The notes under the pieces are model-generated. The model ran no database searches and was not told the DNA's origin. It saw only the letters and a list, made by a program, of their open reading frames with translations. From Azoarcus sp031546845 (lineage in GTDB: Bacteria > Pseudomonadota > Gammaproteobacteria > Burkholderiales > Rhodocyclaceae), in assembly GCA_031546845.1 (NCBI GenBank), contig JAVBJT010000026.1, positions 46,351 to 110,350 on the forward strand: a stretch of 64,000 nucleotides of DNA, written 5' to 3'. Shown here one piece after another: positions 53,496 through 60,597 of the stretch. The first letter of the stretch is position 1. Each line of letters begins with the position of its first letter. The translations under genes were made by a program, and so were the position numbers.

Positions 53496-54674
53496 ATGGC
53501 ACAGCCGTTTCAGCAGCCTTTCCTTTTCACCTCCGAATCCGTTTCCGAAGGCCATCCGGACAAAGTCGCCGACCAGGTATCGGATGGCGTGCTCGACGCC
53601 ATCCTGGCCGAAGACCCCTATGCCCGCGTCGCCTGCGAAACGCTGGTGTCGACCGGGCTGGTGGTGATCTCGGGTGAAATCACCACCACCGCTCACCCGA
53701 ACTACCGCGAGATCGCACAAGAAGTCATCCGCCGCATCGGCTACGACAATTCCGATATCGGCTTCGATTACAAATCGTGCGCCATCCTCACCGCGATCAA
53801 CCGCCAATCGCCCGACATCGCCCAGGGCGTCAACGAAGGCGAAGGGCTCGATCTGGACCAAGGCGCCGGCGATCAAGGCCTGATGTTCGGTTACGCCTGC
53901 AACGAAACACCCAGCCTGATGCCGCTGCCGATCTACTACGCGCACCGCATCATGCAGCGTCAGGCCGAACTGCGTAAGGACGGCCGCCTGCCGTGGCTAC
54001 GCCCGGACGCCAAAAGCCAGCTCACGGTGAAATACGTGGATGGCAAGCCGGTGGCAATCGACACCGTGGTGGTTTCCACCCAGCACGATCCGGATGTGCG
54101 CCACGAACAGTTGTCCGAAGCGGTGATCGAGGAAATCATCAAGCCGGTGCTACCGAAAGAGCTACTCACCGGCGAGGTGCGCTACCTGATCAACCCGACC
54201 GGCCGCTTTGTCATCGGCGGCCCGCATGGCGACTGCGGCCTGACCGGGCGCAAGATCATCGTCGACACCTACGGCGGCGCGGCCCACCACGGTGGCGGCG
54301 CGTTCTCCGGCAAGGATCCGTCGAAGGTCGACCGCTCCGCCGCCTACGCCGGCCGCTACGTGGCCAAGAACGTGGTCGCCTCCGGCTTGGCCAGCAAGTG
54401 CGAGGTCCAGGTGGCCTACGCCATCGGCGTGGCCAAACCGGTATCGCTGATGGTCAATACCTTCGGCACCGGCAAAATCGACGACGAGCGCATCGCCGAA
54501 CTGGTTCGCGCCCATTTCGATTTGCGCCCGAAAGCGATCATCCAGACGCTCAATCTGCTGCGCCCGATCTACTCCCGCACCGCCGCCTACGGCCACTTCG
54601 GCCGCGACGAGGCGGAATTCACCTGGGAGCAGACCGACAAAGCCGCTGCGCTGCGCGCCGCTGCCAACCTCTGA
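53496..54674 (+). CDS. metK: S-adenosylmethionine synthetase
   Basis: Makes SAM from methionine and ATP. The 392-residue protein is canonical: FTSESVSEGHPDKVADQVSD (about residues 11-30), the active-site loop GAGDQGLMFGYA (about 122-133), GGPHGDCGLTGRKIIVDTYG and GGGAFSGKDPSKVDRSAAY. AGGAG precedes the ATG by 6 bases. The stop codon TGA is immediately followed by the Correia-like element, whose first base overlaps the stop. Confidence 0.98.
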   Translation: MAQPFQQPFLFTSESVSEGHPDKVADQVSDGVLDAILAEDPYARVACETLVSTGLVVISGEITTTAHPNYREIAQEVIRRIGYDNSDIGFDYKSCAILTAINRQSPDIAQGVNEGEGLDLDQGAGDQGLMFGYACNETPSLMPLPIYYAHRIMQRQAELRKDGRLPWLRPDAKSQLTVKYVDGKPVAIDTVVVSTQHDPDVRHEQLSEAVIEEIIKPVLPKELLTGEVRYLINPTGRFVIGGPHGDCGLTGRKIIVDTYGGAAHHGGGAFSGKDPSKVDRSAAYAGRYVAKNVVASGLASKCEVQVAYAIGVAKPVSLMVNTFGTGKIDDERIAELVRAHFDLRPKAIIQTLNLLRPIYSRTAAYGHFGRDEAEFTWEQTDKAAALRAAANL

Positions 54675-54778
54675 TACGGGTTTGCATTCGACCGGATAAC
54701 AAGGCGGGGAGCCGAAGACAGTGCTGTAGCACGGCAAGGCGACCCAACGAAGTTAGACGGTTGAAGGCAAATCCGTAT
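54674..54778. mobile_element. 105-bp miniature inverted-repeat element resembling the Neisseria Correia (NEMIS) repeat
   Basis: The ends are near-perfect inverted repeats: 54674-54694 starts ATACGGGTTTGC, and the reverse complement of 54758-54778 starts ATACGGATTTGC; 18 of 21 positions match. Ends read TAC and GTA, consistent with TA target use. The interior carries ACAAGGCG, AGCCGAAGACAGT and ACGGCAAGGCGA followed by CAACG, which from memory closely parallels the interior of the short (about 105-bp) Correia repeat of Neisseria. It encodes no protein and sits between the metK stop and the EamA gene. I saw no other copy in the window. Confidence 0.75.
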
Positions 54779-54790
54779 GACGCCGGCCCC

Positions 54791-54825
54791 GCCCGCCACA
54801 CCGCACGCAAGCCGGTGTGGCGGGC
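54791..54825. repeat. Strong 13-bp hairpin downstream of metK
   Basis: GCCCGCCACACCG (54791-54803) and CGGTGTGGCGGGC (54813-54825) pair perfectly around a 9-base loop. There is no U-tract, so it is not a classic intrinsic terminator; it may protect the metK 3' end or act with Rho. The remaining bases to 55032 form an open frame in phase with the EamA gene but show no coding signs, and nothing else was recognised there. Confidence 0.6.
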
Positions 54826-55032
54826 GCTCTGCGCCGCTCCAATCGGCGTGCCCGGACACCAACTACAGCGGGAATTGCCCCGCGGTGTCACACTGTTTTC
54901 TTTTGCCGGGCGCATTGCCGTGATCCTTCCCGTTTTCGATCCCCGAACACCGGCCCCCGCGCTCGCCTCGTCCGATCCGGACATATTCACCACCGCCGGC
55001 GCAACGGCTTCCCACGTCCGGCAAACTTCGCG

Positions 55033-55983
55033 ATGAGCAACCCACCCGCCTCGCCCACGTTCGCGCGTATGGCGGCGCTGCAGATTCTTGTCGCCCTGAT
55101 CTGGGGCGGCACCTGGATCGCCGGCCGCATCCTCACCCGCGAACTCCCGCCGCTGGCGGCGGGCGGATGGCGCTTTGTGCTCGGCACGCTGACGCTCGGC
55201 TGGCTCGTGTGGCGCACCGAACACCGGATTCCACTGCCCAGCCCGCACGTAGCCTGGCGCGTGTTCGCGATGGGGGCGAGCGGCATATTTGCTTACAGCC
55301 TGTTTTTTTTCTACGGCCTGCAACACATCCAGGCCGGGCGCGGCGCGCTGGTCGTAGCCTTGAACCCGGTCGCCGTGGCGCTGGCGGCAGCCGTTTTCCT
55401 GGGCGAGCGGATCACGCCGCGCAAGGGGCTCGGCATCTTCATCGCACTGCTCGGCTGCCTCTCCGTCATCGGCCGTGGCGACCCCCTGGCCCTCATTCGC
55501 GGCGACATCGGCCTCGGCGAAATTTTGATCATCGGCTGCGTGATCAGTTGGACCGTCTATACGCTGATAGGCCGGCGTGCGGGCCAATGGCTCTCACCGC
55601 TCGTCATCACCTTTTACGCCTCGCTGACCGGCGGCGTACTGCTGATCGCCCTGGGAATATTCGAAGGCAGCCTGCGGCACTGGCCGCAACTTTCGTGGCA
55701 GAGCTGGGTATCGCTGCTCTACCTCGGCGTGCTCGGCAGCGGCTTTTCCTACGTCTGGTACGCTCAGGGGCTCATGGGGCTGGGGGCGACCCGGGCGGCG
55801 GCCTTCATCAATTTCGTCCCGCTCAGCGCCCTGTTCTTCGGCGCAATTTTGCTCGACGAACAGGTTGGTCTGCCGGTACTCGCCGGCGGCGCACTCGTTC
55901 TCGGCGGGGTCTGGCTGACAGCACACGCCCCCCGGACATCCAGACTGCAAGCACCACAGGCCGCGAACAAGGAAACGCAGTAG
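55033..55983 (+). CDS. EamA-family (drug/metabolite) transporter
   Basis: A 316-residue inner-membrane protein with ten hydrophobic helices arranged as two EamA repeats (about residues 12-145 and 160-295). Typical segments are LIWGGTWIAGRILTRELPP and ALNPVAVALAAAVFLGERI in the first repeat, and LGSGFSYVWYAQGLMGLGAT with LDEQVGLPVLAGGALVLGGV in the second. The ATG at 55033 is chosen because the family starts just before the first helix. Substrate unknown; a metabolite or amino acid exporter is likely. Confidence 0.88.
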   Translation: MSNPPASPTFARMAALQILVALIWGGTWIAGRILTRELPPLAAGGWRFVLGTLTLGWLVWRTEHRIPLPSPHVAWRVFAMGASGIFAYSLFFFYGLQHIQAGRGALVVALNPVAVALAAAVFLGERITPRKGLGIFIALLGCLSVIGRGDPLALIRGDIGLGEILIIGCVISWTVYTLIGRRAGQWLSPLVITFYASLTGGVLLIALGIFEGSLRHWPQLSWQSWVSLLYLGVLGSGFSYVWYAQGLMGLGATRAAAFINFVPLSALFFGAILLDEQVGLPVLAGGALVLGGVWLTAHAPRTSRLQAPQAANKETQ

Positions 55984-56041
55984 CACGGCGCGCGATTCCG
56001 CATCGCCGCGCGTCTTGCCACCGCCGAACGCGACCTCCCTT

Positions 56042-56077
56042 CTTCGTGTCGAATACCGTCTTCGTGTCCAATACCGT
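56042..56077 (+). repeat. Two tandem 18-base copies before the SDR gene
   Basis: CTTCGTGTCGAATACCGT (56042-56059) is directly followed by a copy with one change (56060-56077). The pair ends 15 bases before the SDR start, just upstream of its AGGAG. It may come from slippage or be a double binding site. Confidence 0.7.
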
Positions 56078-56092
56078 AAAAGGAGTGTTCGA

Positions 56093-56776
56093 ATGACGCA
56101 AAAAACCGTTCTGATCGCAGGCGCCTCCCGCGGATTGGGCCAGGAGTTCGCACACCAATACCGCGACTCGAACTGGCGGGTCATTGCCGGTATGCGCACG
56201 CCAGCCAAGGCGGACCCCGCGTTGCACGCCCAGGGCATCGAAGTGGTGGAGCTCGACGTGCTATCGGTCAATTCGATCGCGGGCGCGGCTTGGCATGCCG
56301 ACGAAGCGCCGCTCGCGCTGCTGTTGATCAACGCGGGCGTGATAGGTGTGCGGAGCGAAAATTTTCACGCGCCGGGCGACGAGGACTTCGATGCCGTGAT
56401 GCATACGAATGTGCTCGGCCCGATGCGGCTGATCCAGGCCTTCGGCAATACGGTTGCCGCCTCCGGGGGAACAATCGCGGTCCTATCCTCGTACATGGGT
56501 TCGATTGCCGATACGAAGTCGGCGGACAACATGCTGTATCGGGTCTCGAAGGCGGCGGTAAACATGGTGGTAAAGTGCGCCGCGCTCGAATACGGCCCCA
56601 AAGGCGCAACCGTGGTCGCCCTGCATCCCGGTTGGGTACGCACCGACATGGGCGGCAGCGCGGCGCCACTGGAGCGCCGCGACTCGGTCGCCGGATTGCT
56701 CAAGGTTCTAGCCGGTTTGACACCGGCCGACAACGGAAGCTTTTTCGACTACACAGGCAAACGGCTACCCTGGTGA
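56093..56776 (+). CDS. Short-chain dehydrogenase/reductase
   Basis: A 227-residue classical SDR, similar in plan to the CsgA/C-factor-like group. NAD(P) loop VLIAGASRGLGQEF (about residues 6-19), NAGV at about 82-85, catalytic Ser in AVLSSYMGSIADTK and the YxxxK pair in LYRVSKAAVNMVVK, followed by HPGWVRTDMGG. AGGAG precedes the ATG at 56093. All catalytic residues are present; the substrate is unknown. It is probably not part of the SAM-cycle unit, as a promoter and riboswitch follow it. Confidence 0.88.
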   Translation: MTQKTVLIAGASRGLGQEFAHQYRDSNWRVIAGMRTPAKADPALHAQGIEVVELDVLSVNSIAGAAWHADEAPLALLLINAGVIGVRSENFHAPGDEDFDAVMHTNVLGPMRLIQAFGNTVAASGGTIAVLSSYMGSIADTKSADNMLYRVSKAAVNMVVKCAALEYGPKGATVVALHPGWVRTDMGGSAAPLERRDSVAGLLKVLAGLTPADNGSFFDYTGKRLPW

Positions 56777-56858
56777 CGGCTTTCAACCTCGGCGGGCGCT
56801 CGGGGCAGAATCCGCGCGCCACGCCCGCCATACCCCGTGCTTTCTGCACTCTTTCCGC

Positions 56859-56864
56859 TATAAT
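56859..56864 (+). promoter_or_regulatory. -10 box (TATAAT) driving the SAH riboswitch-ahcY transcript
   Basis: A perfect TATAAT lies 9 bases before the first base of the riboswitch P1 stem, so transcription would start almost at the aptamer. A -35 match 16-18 bases upstream is poor (GTGCTT is the nearest). Confidence 0.65.
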
Positions 56865-56872
56865 TCAGCGAC

Positions 56873-56919
56873 TCCGAGGAGCGCTGCGAGGCGCGGCCAC
56901 GACCCGCCCCAGGCTCGGA
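56873..56919 (+). promoter_or_regulatory. S-adenosylhomocysteine (SAH) riboswitch aptamer
   Basis: The sequence fits the known SAH aptamer: P1 strands TCCGAG (56873-56878) and CTCGGA (56914-56919), the conserved GAGGAGCGCTGC joint, P2 pairing GGCG (56890-56893) with CGCC (56905-56908), and the CCAGGCTCGG 3' side that makes the pseudoknot. It lies upstream of ahcY, the classic target. The class is known to switch on expression when SAH is high, so AhcY (and probably MetF) would be induced to remove SAH. Confidence 0.92.
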
Positions 56920-56926
56920 CCCGTTT

Positions 56927-56984
56927 CCGGAATCTTCCGGATGTTTAACGGCGCTCATCCCTCAACCCCGCCGGGTTCGGGATG
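56927..56984 (+). promoter_or_regulatory. Hairpins downstream of the SAH aptamer, possible expression platform
   Basis: Two structures follow the aptamer: CCGGA-ATCT-TCCGG (56927-56940) and a longer hairpin from CATCCC (56956-56961) to GGGATG (56979-56984) with inner AACCC/GGGTT pairing. Neither has a U-tract. They end 55 bases before the chosen ahcY start. They may switch with the aptamer, but the exact mechanism (translation or termination) cannot be decided by eye. Confidence 0.4.
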
Positions 56985-57039
56985 ACGGATGTACAACGCG
57001 CCGCATTCCTTCCCGGCCATGGCATGGAACTTGAACGCT

Positions 57040-58446
57040 ATGGCTGACCAAAACTTCACCGATTTTCTCGTTGCCGACCTGTCGCTCGCCGGCTGGGGCC
57101 GCAAGGAAATCCGCATCGCCGAAACCGAAAAGCCTGGCCTGATGGCGATCCGCGAGGAATACGCGGCCGCGCAACCACTCAAGGGTGCGCGCATCACCGG
57201 CTCGCTGCACATGACGATCCAGACCGCCGTGCTGATCGAGACGCTGATCGCGCTCGGCGCCGAGGTACGCTGGGCCTCGTGCAACATTTTCTCGACACAG
57301 GACCACGCCGCCGCCGCGATCGCCAAGGCCGGCATCCCCGTCTTCGCCGTCAAGGGCGAGACGCTGGCCGAATACTGGGACTACACGCACCGCATCTTCG
57401 AGTGGACCGATGGCGGCTACTCGAACATGATCCTCGACGACGGTGGCGACGCAACGCTGTTGCTGCACTTGGGCGCACGCGCCGAAAAGGACATCTCGGT
57501 GCTCGCCAAGCCGGGCAGTGAAGAAGAAACGGTCCTCTTCGCCGCCATCCGCGCGAAGCTCGCGACCGATCCGACGTGGTACTCCACGCGTCTCGGAAAA
57601 ATCCGCGGCGTCACCGAAGAAACCACGACCGGCGTGCATCGCCTCTACCAGATGCACCAGCGCGGCGAACTCAAGTTCCCGGCCATCAACGTCAACGACT
57701 CGGTCACCAAGTCGAAATTCGACAACCTGTACGGCTGCCGCGAATCGCTGGTCGACGGCATCAAGCGCGCAACCGACGTGATGGTCGCCGGCAAGATCGC
57801 GCTCGTCTGCGGCTACGGCGACGTCGGTAAGGGCTCGGCGCAGGCGCTGCGCGCGCTATCGGCACAGGTGTGGGTCACCGAAATCGACCCGATCTGCGCA
57901 CTGCAGGCCGCGATGGAAGGCTACCGCGTCGTCACGACGGACTACGCCGCCGACAAGGCCGACATCTTCGTCACCTGCACCGGCAATTACCACGTCATCA
58001 CGCACGACCATATGGCGAAGATGAAAGACCAGGCCATCGTCTGCAACATCGGCCACTTCGACAACGAAATCGATGTCGCCTCGATCGAGAAGTACGAGTG
58101 GGAAGAGATCAAGCCGCAGGTCGACCACATCATTTTCCCGAACGGCAAGCGCATCATTCTGCTCGCCAAGGGCCGTCTGGTTAACCTCGGCTGCGCCACC
58201 GGCCACCCGAGCTATGTGATGAGCTCATCCTTCGCCAATCAGACGATCGCGCAGATCGAACTGTTCACGCAGCCCACGAAGTACCCGGTCGGCGTCTATA
58301 CGCTGCCCAAGCACCTCGACGAGAAGGTCGCGCGCCTGCAACTGAAGAAGCTCAACGCCCAGTTGACGACACTGACCGCCGAACAGGCCACCTACATCGG
58401 CGTGCCACTCGAAGGCCCGTACAAGACCGAGCACTACCGCTACTGA
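57040..58446 (+). CDS. ahcY: S-adenosylhomocysteine hydrolase
   Basis: Splits SAH to adenosine and homocysteine, closing the methylation cycle. Starting at MADQNFTDFLVADLSLAGWG the protein has 468 residues, normal for the bacterial form with an insert. Key segments are GSLHMTIQTAVLIETL, KSKFDNLYGCRESLVDGI (catalytic Lys/Asp region), NAD loop VCGYGDVGKGSAQAL, NIGHFDNEID and the C-terminal KTEHYRY. ATGs at 56989 and 57019 are in frame but would add residues not seen in the family. Controlled by the upstream SAH riboswitch. Confidence 0.97.
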   Translation: MADQNFTDFLVADLSLAGWGRKEIRIAETEKPGLMAIREEYAAAQPLKGARITGSLHMTIQTAVLIETLIALGAEVRWASCNIFSTQDHAAAAIAKAGIPVFAVKGETLAEYWDYTHRIFEWTDGGYSNMILDDGGDATLLLHLGARAEKDISVLAKPGSEEETVLFAAIRAKLATDPTWYSTRLGKIRGVTEETTTGVHRLYQMHQRGELKFPAINVNDSVTKSKFDNLYGCRESLVDGIKRATDVMVAGKIALVCGYGDVGKGSAQALRALSAQVWVTEIDPICALQAAMEGYRVVTTDYAADKADIFVTCTGNYHVITHDHMAKMKDQAIVCNIGHFDNEIDVASIEKYEWEEIKPQVDHIIFPNGKRIILLAKGRLVNLGCATGHPSYVMSSSFANQTIAQIELFTQPTKYPVGVYTLPKHLDEKVARLQLKKLNAQLTTLTAEQATYIGVPLEGPYKTEHYRY

Positions 58447-58471
58447 GACGGAGAGGCGCAGACCCAACCCA

Positions 58472-58505
58472 CCCGCCAGGCCGCGATGCATCTCGGCCTG
58501 GCGGG
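58472..58505. repeat. 12-bp hairpin between ahcY and metF
   Basis: CCCGCCAGGCCG (58472-58483) and CGGCCTGGCGGG (58494-58505) pair perfectly with a 10-base loop. No U-tract follows. It resembles the hairpin after metK and may be an RNA stability or partial attenuation element between the two genes. Confidence 0.55.
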
Positions 58506-58543
58506 CAGAAACGGCGGCCACGACTTCTCCCTACGGACCCAAC

Positions 58544-59383
58544 ATGCAAAAACCCGAACTCTCGATCGAATTCTTCCCGCCGCAAACCGCCGAAGGCGCG
58601 GAAAAGCTGCGCGCGACACACGCACGGCTCGCCACGCTGAAGCCCGCCTTCTTCTCCGTCACCTACGGCGCCGGCGGCTCCACGCGCGAACGCACCTTCG
58701 CCACGGTCAAGGAAATCGCCGCCGCCGGCAGCGAGGCGGCGCCGCACCTGTCGTGCATCGGCTCCACCCGTGAAGGCATCCGCGCCATCCTGCGCGAATA
58801 CGCCGAAGCCGGCATCGCCCGCATCGTCGCGCTGCGCGGCGACCTACCCTCCGGCGTAGGCGATCCGGGCGAATTCCGCTACGCCAACGAACTGGTCGAA
58901 TTCATCCGCGCCGAAACCGGCCAGCGCTTCCGCATCGAAGTCGCCGCCTATCCCGAATGGCACCCGCAGGCAAAAAGCCCGCGCGACGATCTCGCCGCTT
59001 TCAAGCGCAAGGTCGATGCCGGCGCCGATTCCGCGATCACACAATACTTCTACAACCTCGACGCCTATCTGCGCTTTGTCGACGCCACGCACAAGCTCGG
59101 TATCGACATCCCCATCGTGCCGGGCATCATGCCCATCGCCAGTTTCGCCAAGCTGGCGCGCTTCTCCGATGCCTGCGGCGCGGAAATTCCACGCTGGATG
59201 CGCAAAACCTTCGAAAGCCATGGCGACGATGCCGACGCGATCCGCGCCTTCGGCCTCGACGTCGTTACCCGCCTGTGCGAACAACTCATCGCCGCCGGCG
59301 CGCCGGGGCTGCACTTTTACAGCATGAACCAAGCCGGGCTGACCACCGAAATCTGCCACCGCCTCGGTTTAGGCCGTACTTGA
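58544..59383 (+). CDS. metF: 5,10-methylenetetrahydrofolate reductase
   Basis: An FAD enzyme that produces 5-methyl-THF for methionine synthesis. The 279-residue TIM barrel starts MQKPELSIEFFPPQTAEGAE with the conserved Glu in EFFPP. Further signatures are FFSVTYGAGGSTRERT, IVALRGDLP and DAGADSAITQYFYNLDAYLRF. It lies about 100 bases after ahcY, separated only by a hairpin, and is probably co-regulated by the SAH riboswitch. A weak hairpin with GTAAA/TTTAC ends spans 59389-59411, overlapping the end of the convergent ppk2 gene. Confidence 0.96.
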   Translation: MQKPELSIEFFPPQTAEGAEKLRATHARLATLKPAFFSVTYGAGGSTRERTFATVKEIAAAGSEAAPHLSCIGSTREGIRAILREYAEAGIARIVALRGDLPSGVGDPGEFRYANELVEFIRAETGQRFRIEVAAYPEWHPQAKSPRDDLAAFKRKVDAGADSAITQYFYNLDAYLRFVDATHKLGIDIPIVPGIMPIASFAKLARFSDACGAEIPRWMRKTFESHGDDADAIRAFGLDVVTRLCEQLIAAGAPGLHFYSMNQAGLTTEICHRLGLGRT

Positions 59384-59407
59384 AAACCGTAAAACCCCTG
59401 TGGGTGT

Positions 59408-60250
59408 TTACGAAACCGAGGACGAACCAAACCGTTCCGGTACGCGGCGCAGTTCCATCCGAGGTTCAACATAGCCGCCAGGTTTCTGGCGCTTTGGCAA
59501 TGTGACCTTTTTGCTCGGAACCGCTTCGTACGCAATCTGGTCAAGGAGGTGCGTGATGATGTTGAGTCGCGCACGCTTCTTATCGTTGGAGTCCGCGATA
59601 TGCCATGGCGCCCATGAGGTATCGCTCGCGGCGAACATCTCGTCGCGCGCACGCGAATAGTCGTACCACCGGCTATAGGACTTCAGATCCATTGGAGAAA
59701 GTTTCCAGATCTTCCGTGGATCGTCGATTCGCGCCATGAGCCGCCGGGTTTGCTCCTCTGGACTGACTTCGAGCCAATACTTGATCAGGATGACGCCCGA
59801 CGAGACGATCATCTTCTCGAGGAGCGGCACAACGCCGAGAAAGTGTTGCACGTCTTTATCCGTGCAGAAGCCCATCACCCGCTCGACACCGGCACGGTTG
59901 TACCAACTGCGGTCGAAGATCACGACTTCGCCAGCTGCCGGCAGATGCGAAATGTAGCGCTGCATGTACATCTGCGACTTCTCGCGCTCGGTCGGCGCGG
60001 GCAGTGCCACGACGCGGAATACGCGCGGACTCACACGCTCGGTAATCGCCTTGATCGTGCCCCCCTTGCCGGCCCCATCCCGGCCTTCGAAGACCACGCA
60101 AACCTTGGCGCCGGTGGCAACGACCCATTCCTGCAGCTTGACCAGTTCTCCGTGCAGTCTGGCGAGTTCCTTTTCATATTGCTTGCCGGAAAGCTTCGCC
60201 AGTGCATCGTCCTGCACCTGATGAGCTTTTACCCCTTTTCTCTTGCCCAT
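59408..60250 (-). CDS. ppk2: Polyphosphate kinase 2 family protein
   Basis: Transfers phosphate between polyphosphate and nucleotides, usually making NTP or NDP. The 280-residue, single-domain protein has Walker A GRDGAGKGGTIKAI (about residues 55-68), Walker B-type VVIFDRSWYNRAGVERVMGF and the lid region RLMARIDDPRKIWKLS. This fits the class I PPK2 group. Its G+C seems a little lower than flanking metF. Convergent with metF, 24 bases apart. Confidence 0.93.
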   Translation of the reverse strand: MGKRKGVKAHQVQDDALAKLSGKQYEKELARLHGELVKLQEWVVATGAKVCVVFEGRDGAGKGGTIKAITERVSPRVFRVVALPAPTEREKSQMYMQRYISHLPAAGEVVIFDRSWYNRAGVERVMGFCTDKDVQHFLGVVPLLEKMIVSSGVILIKYWLEVSPEEQTRRLMARIDDPRKIWKLSPMDLKSYSRWYDYSRARDEMFAASDTSWAPWHIADSNDKKRARLNIITHLLDQIAYEAVPSKKVTLPKRQKPGGYVEPRMELRRVPERFGSSSVS

Positions 60251-60597
60251 GGCTCCCCCTCGTTGTACAGGTTGCGGTAACGCCGCGAATCAGTACCTTA
60301 CCGCAAATCTTCGCCGGGCACGTCCGCCCCCGGCCTTCAGAAAAACTGCCGACAGCCACGTACCCCCCGCATCCTTTTCACTACATCGATCACGGCAGTG
60401 AGGCCGTATACCACGCCGTGATATCAAGAGAGACCCGGTCGCGCGGAGGAAATCCTTGCCCCACGCCGACCGGTGGTGGAAACATGACAAAAATTGGATG
60501 AAACACAGCGCAACCGACGCGCTTTCATCCATTTTCCGCGTCAAAACCTGGGTATCATCACGGTTTTATCCCAAAACCGTGGACGGGCAAAAGTCTC
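60251..60597. other. Intergenic region between divergent ppk2 and paaK
   Basis: About 350 bases without a convincing gene; short open frames here lack ribosome binding sites and coding character. It must hold the promoters of both genes. The recognisable elements are the 9-bp palindrome at 60559-60581 and a TATCAT at 60553-60558. Nothing else was seen. Confidence 0.6.
60559..60581. promoter_or_regulatory. Perfect 9-bp palindrome upstream of paaK, likely operator
   Basis: CACGGTTTT and AAAACCGTG are separated by ATCCC, 17 bases before the paaK ATG. TATCAT (one mismatch from TATAAT) lies directly upstream, so the palindrome would cover the transcription start, a usual place for a repressor site. 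A short RNA hairpin is the alternative. The regulator is unknown. Confidence 0.5.

Noticed and set aside
54817..55032. 72-codon extension of the EamA gene
   Set aside because: Arg/Pro-rich, begins inside the hairpin after metK and lacks a ribosome binding site; the family starts at the first helix near 55033.
56042..56077. CRISPR-like repeat
   Set aside because: Only two directly adjacent copies with no spacers and no cas genes.
56989..57039. N-terminal extension of ahcY from the ATG at 56989
   Set aside because: The extra 17 residues are unlike AhcY N-termini and lie right after the riboswitch hairpins; MADQNFTDF is the usual type of start.
59389..59411. Terminator between converging metF and ppk2
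   Set aside because: The stem is imperfect (8 of 10 pairs), overlaps the ppk2 stop codon and has no U-run, so it is only mentioned under metF.
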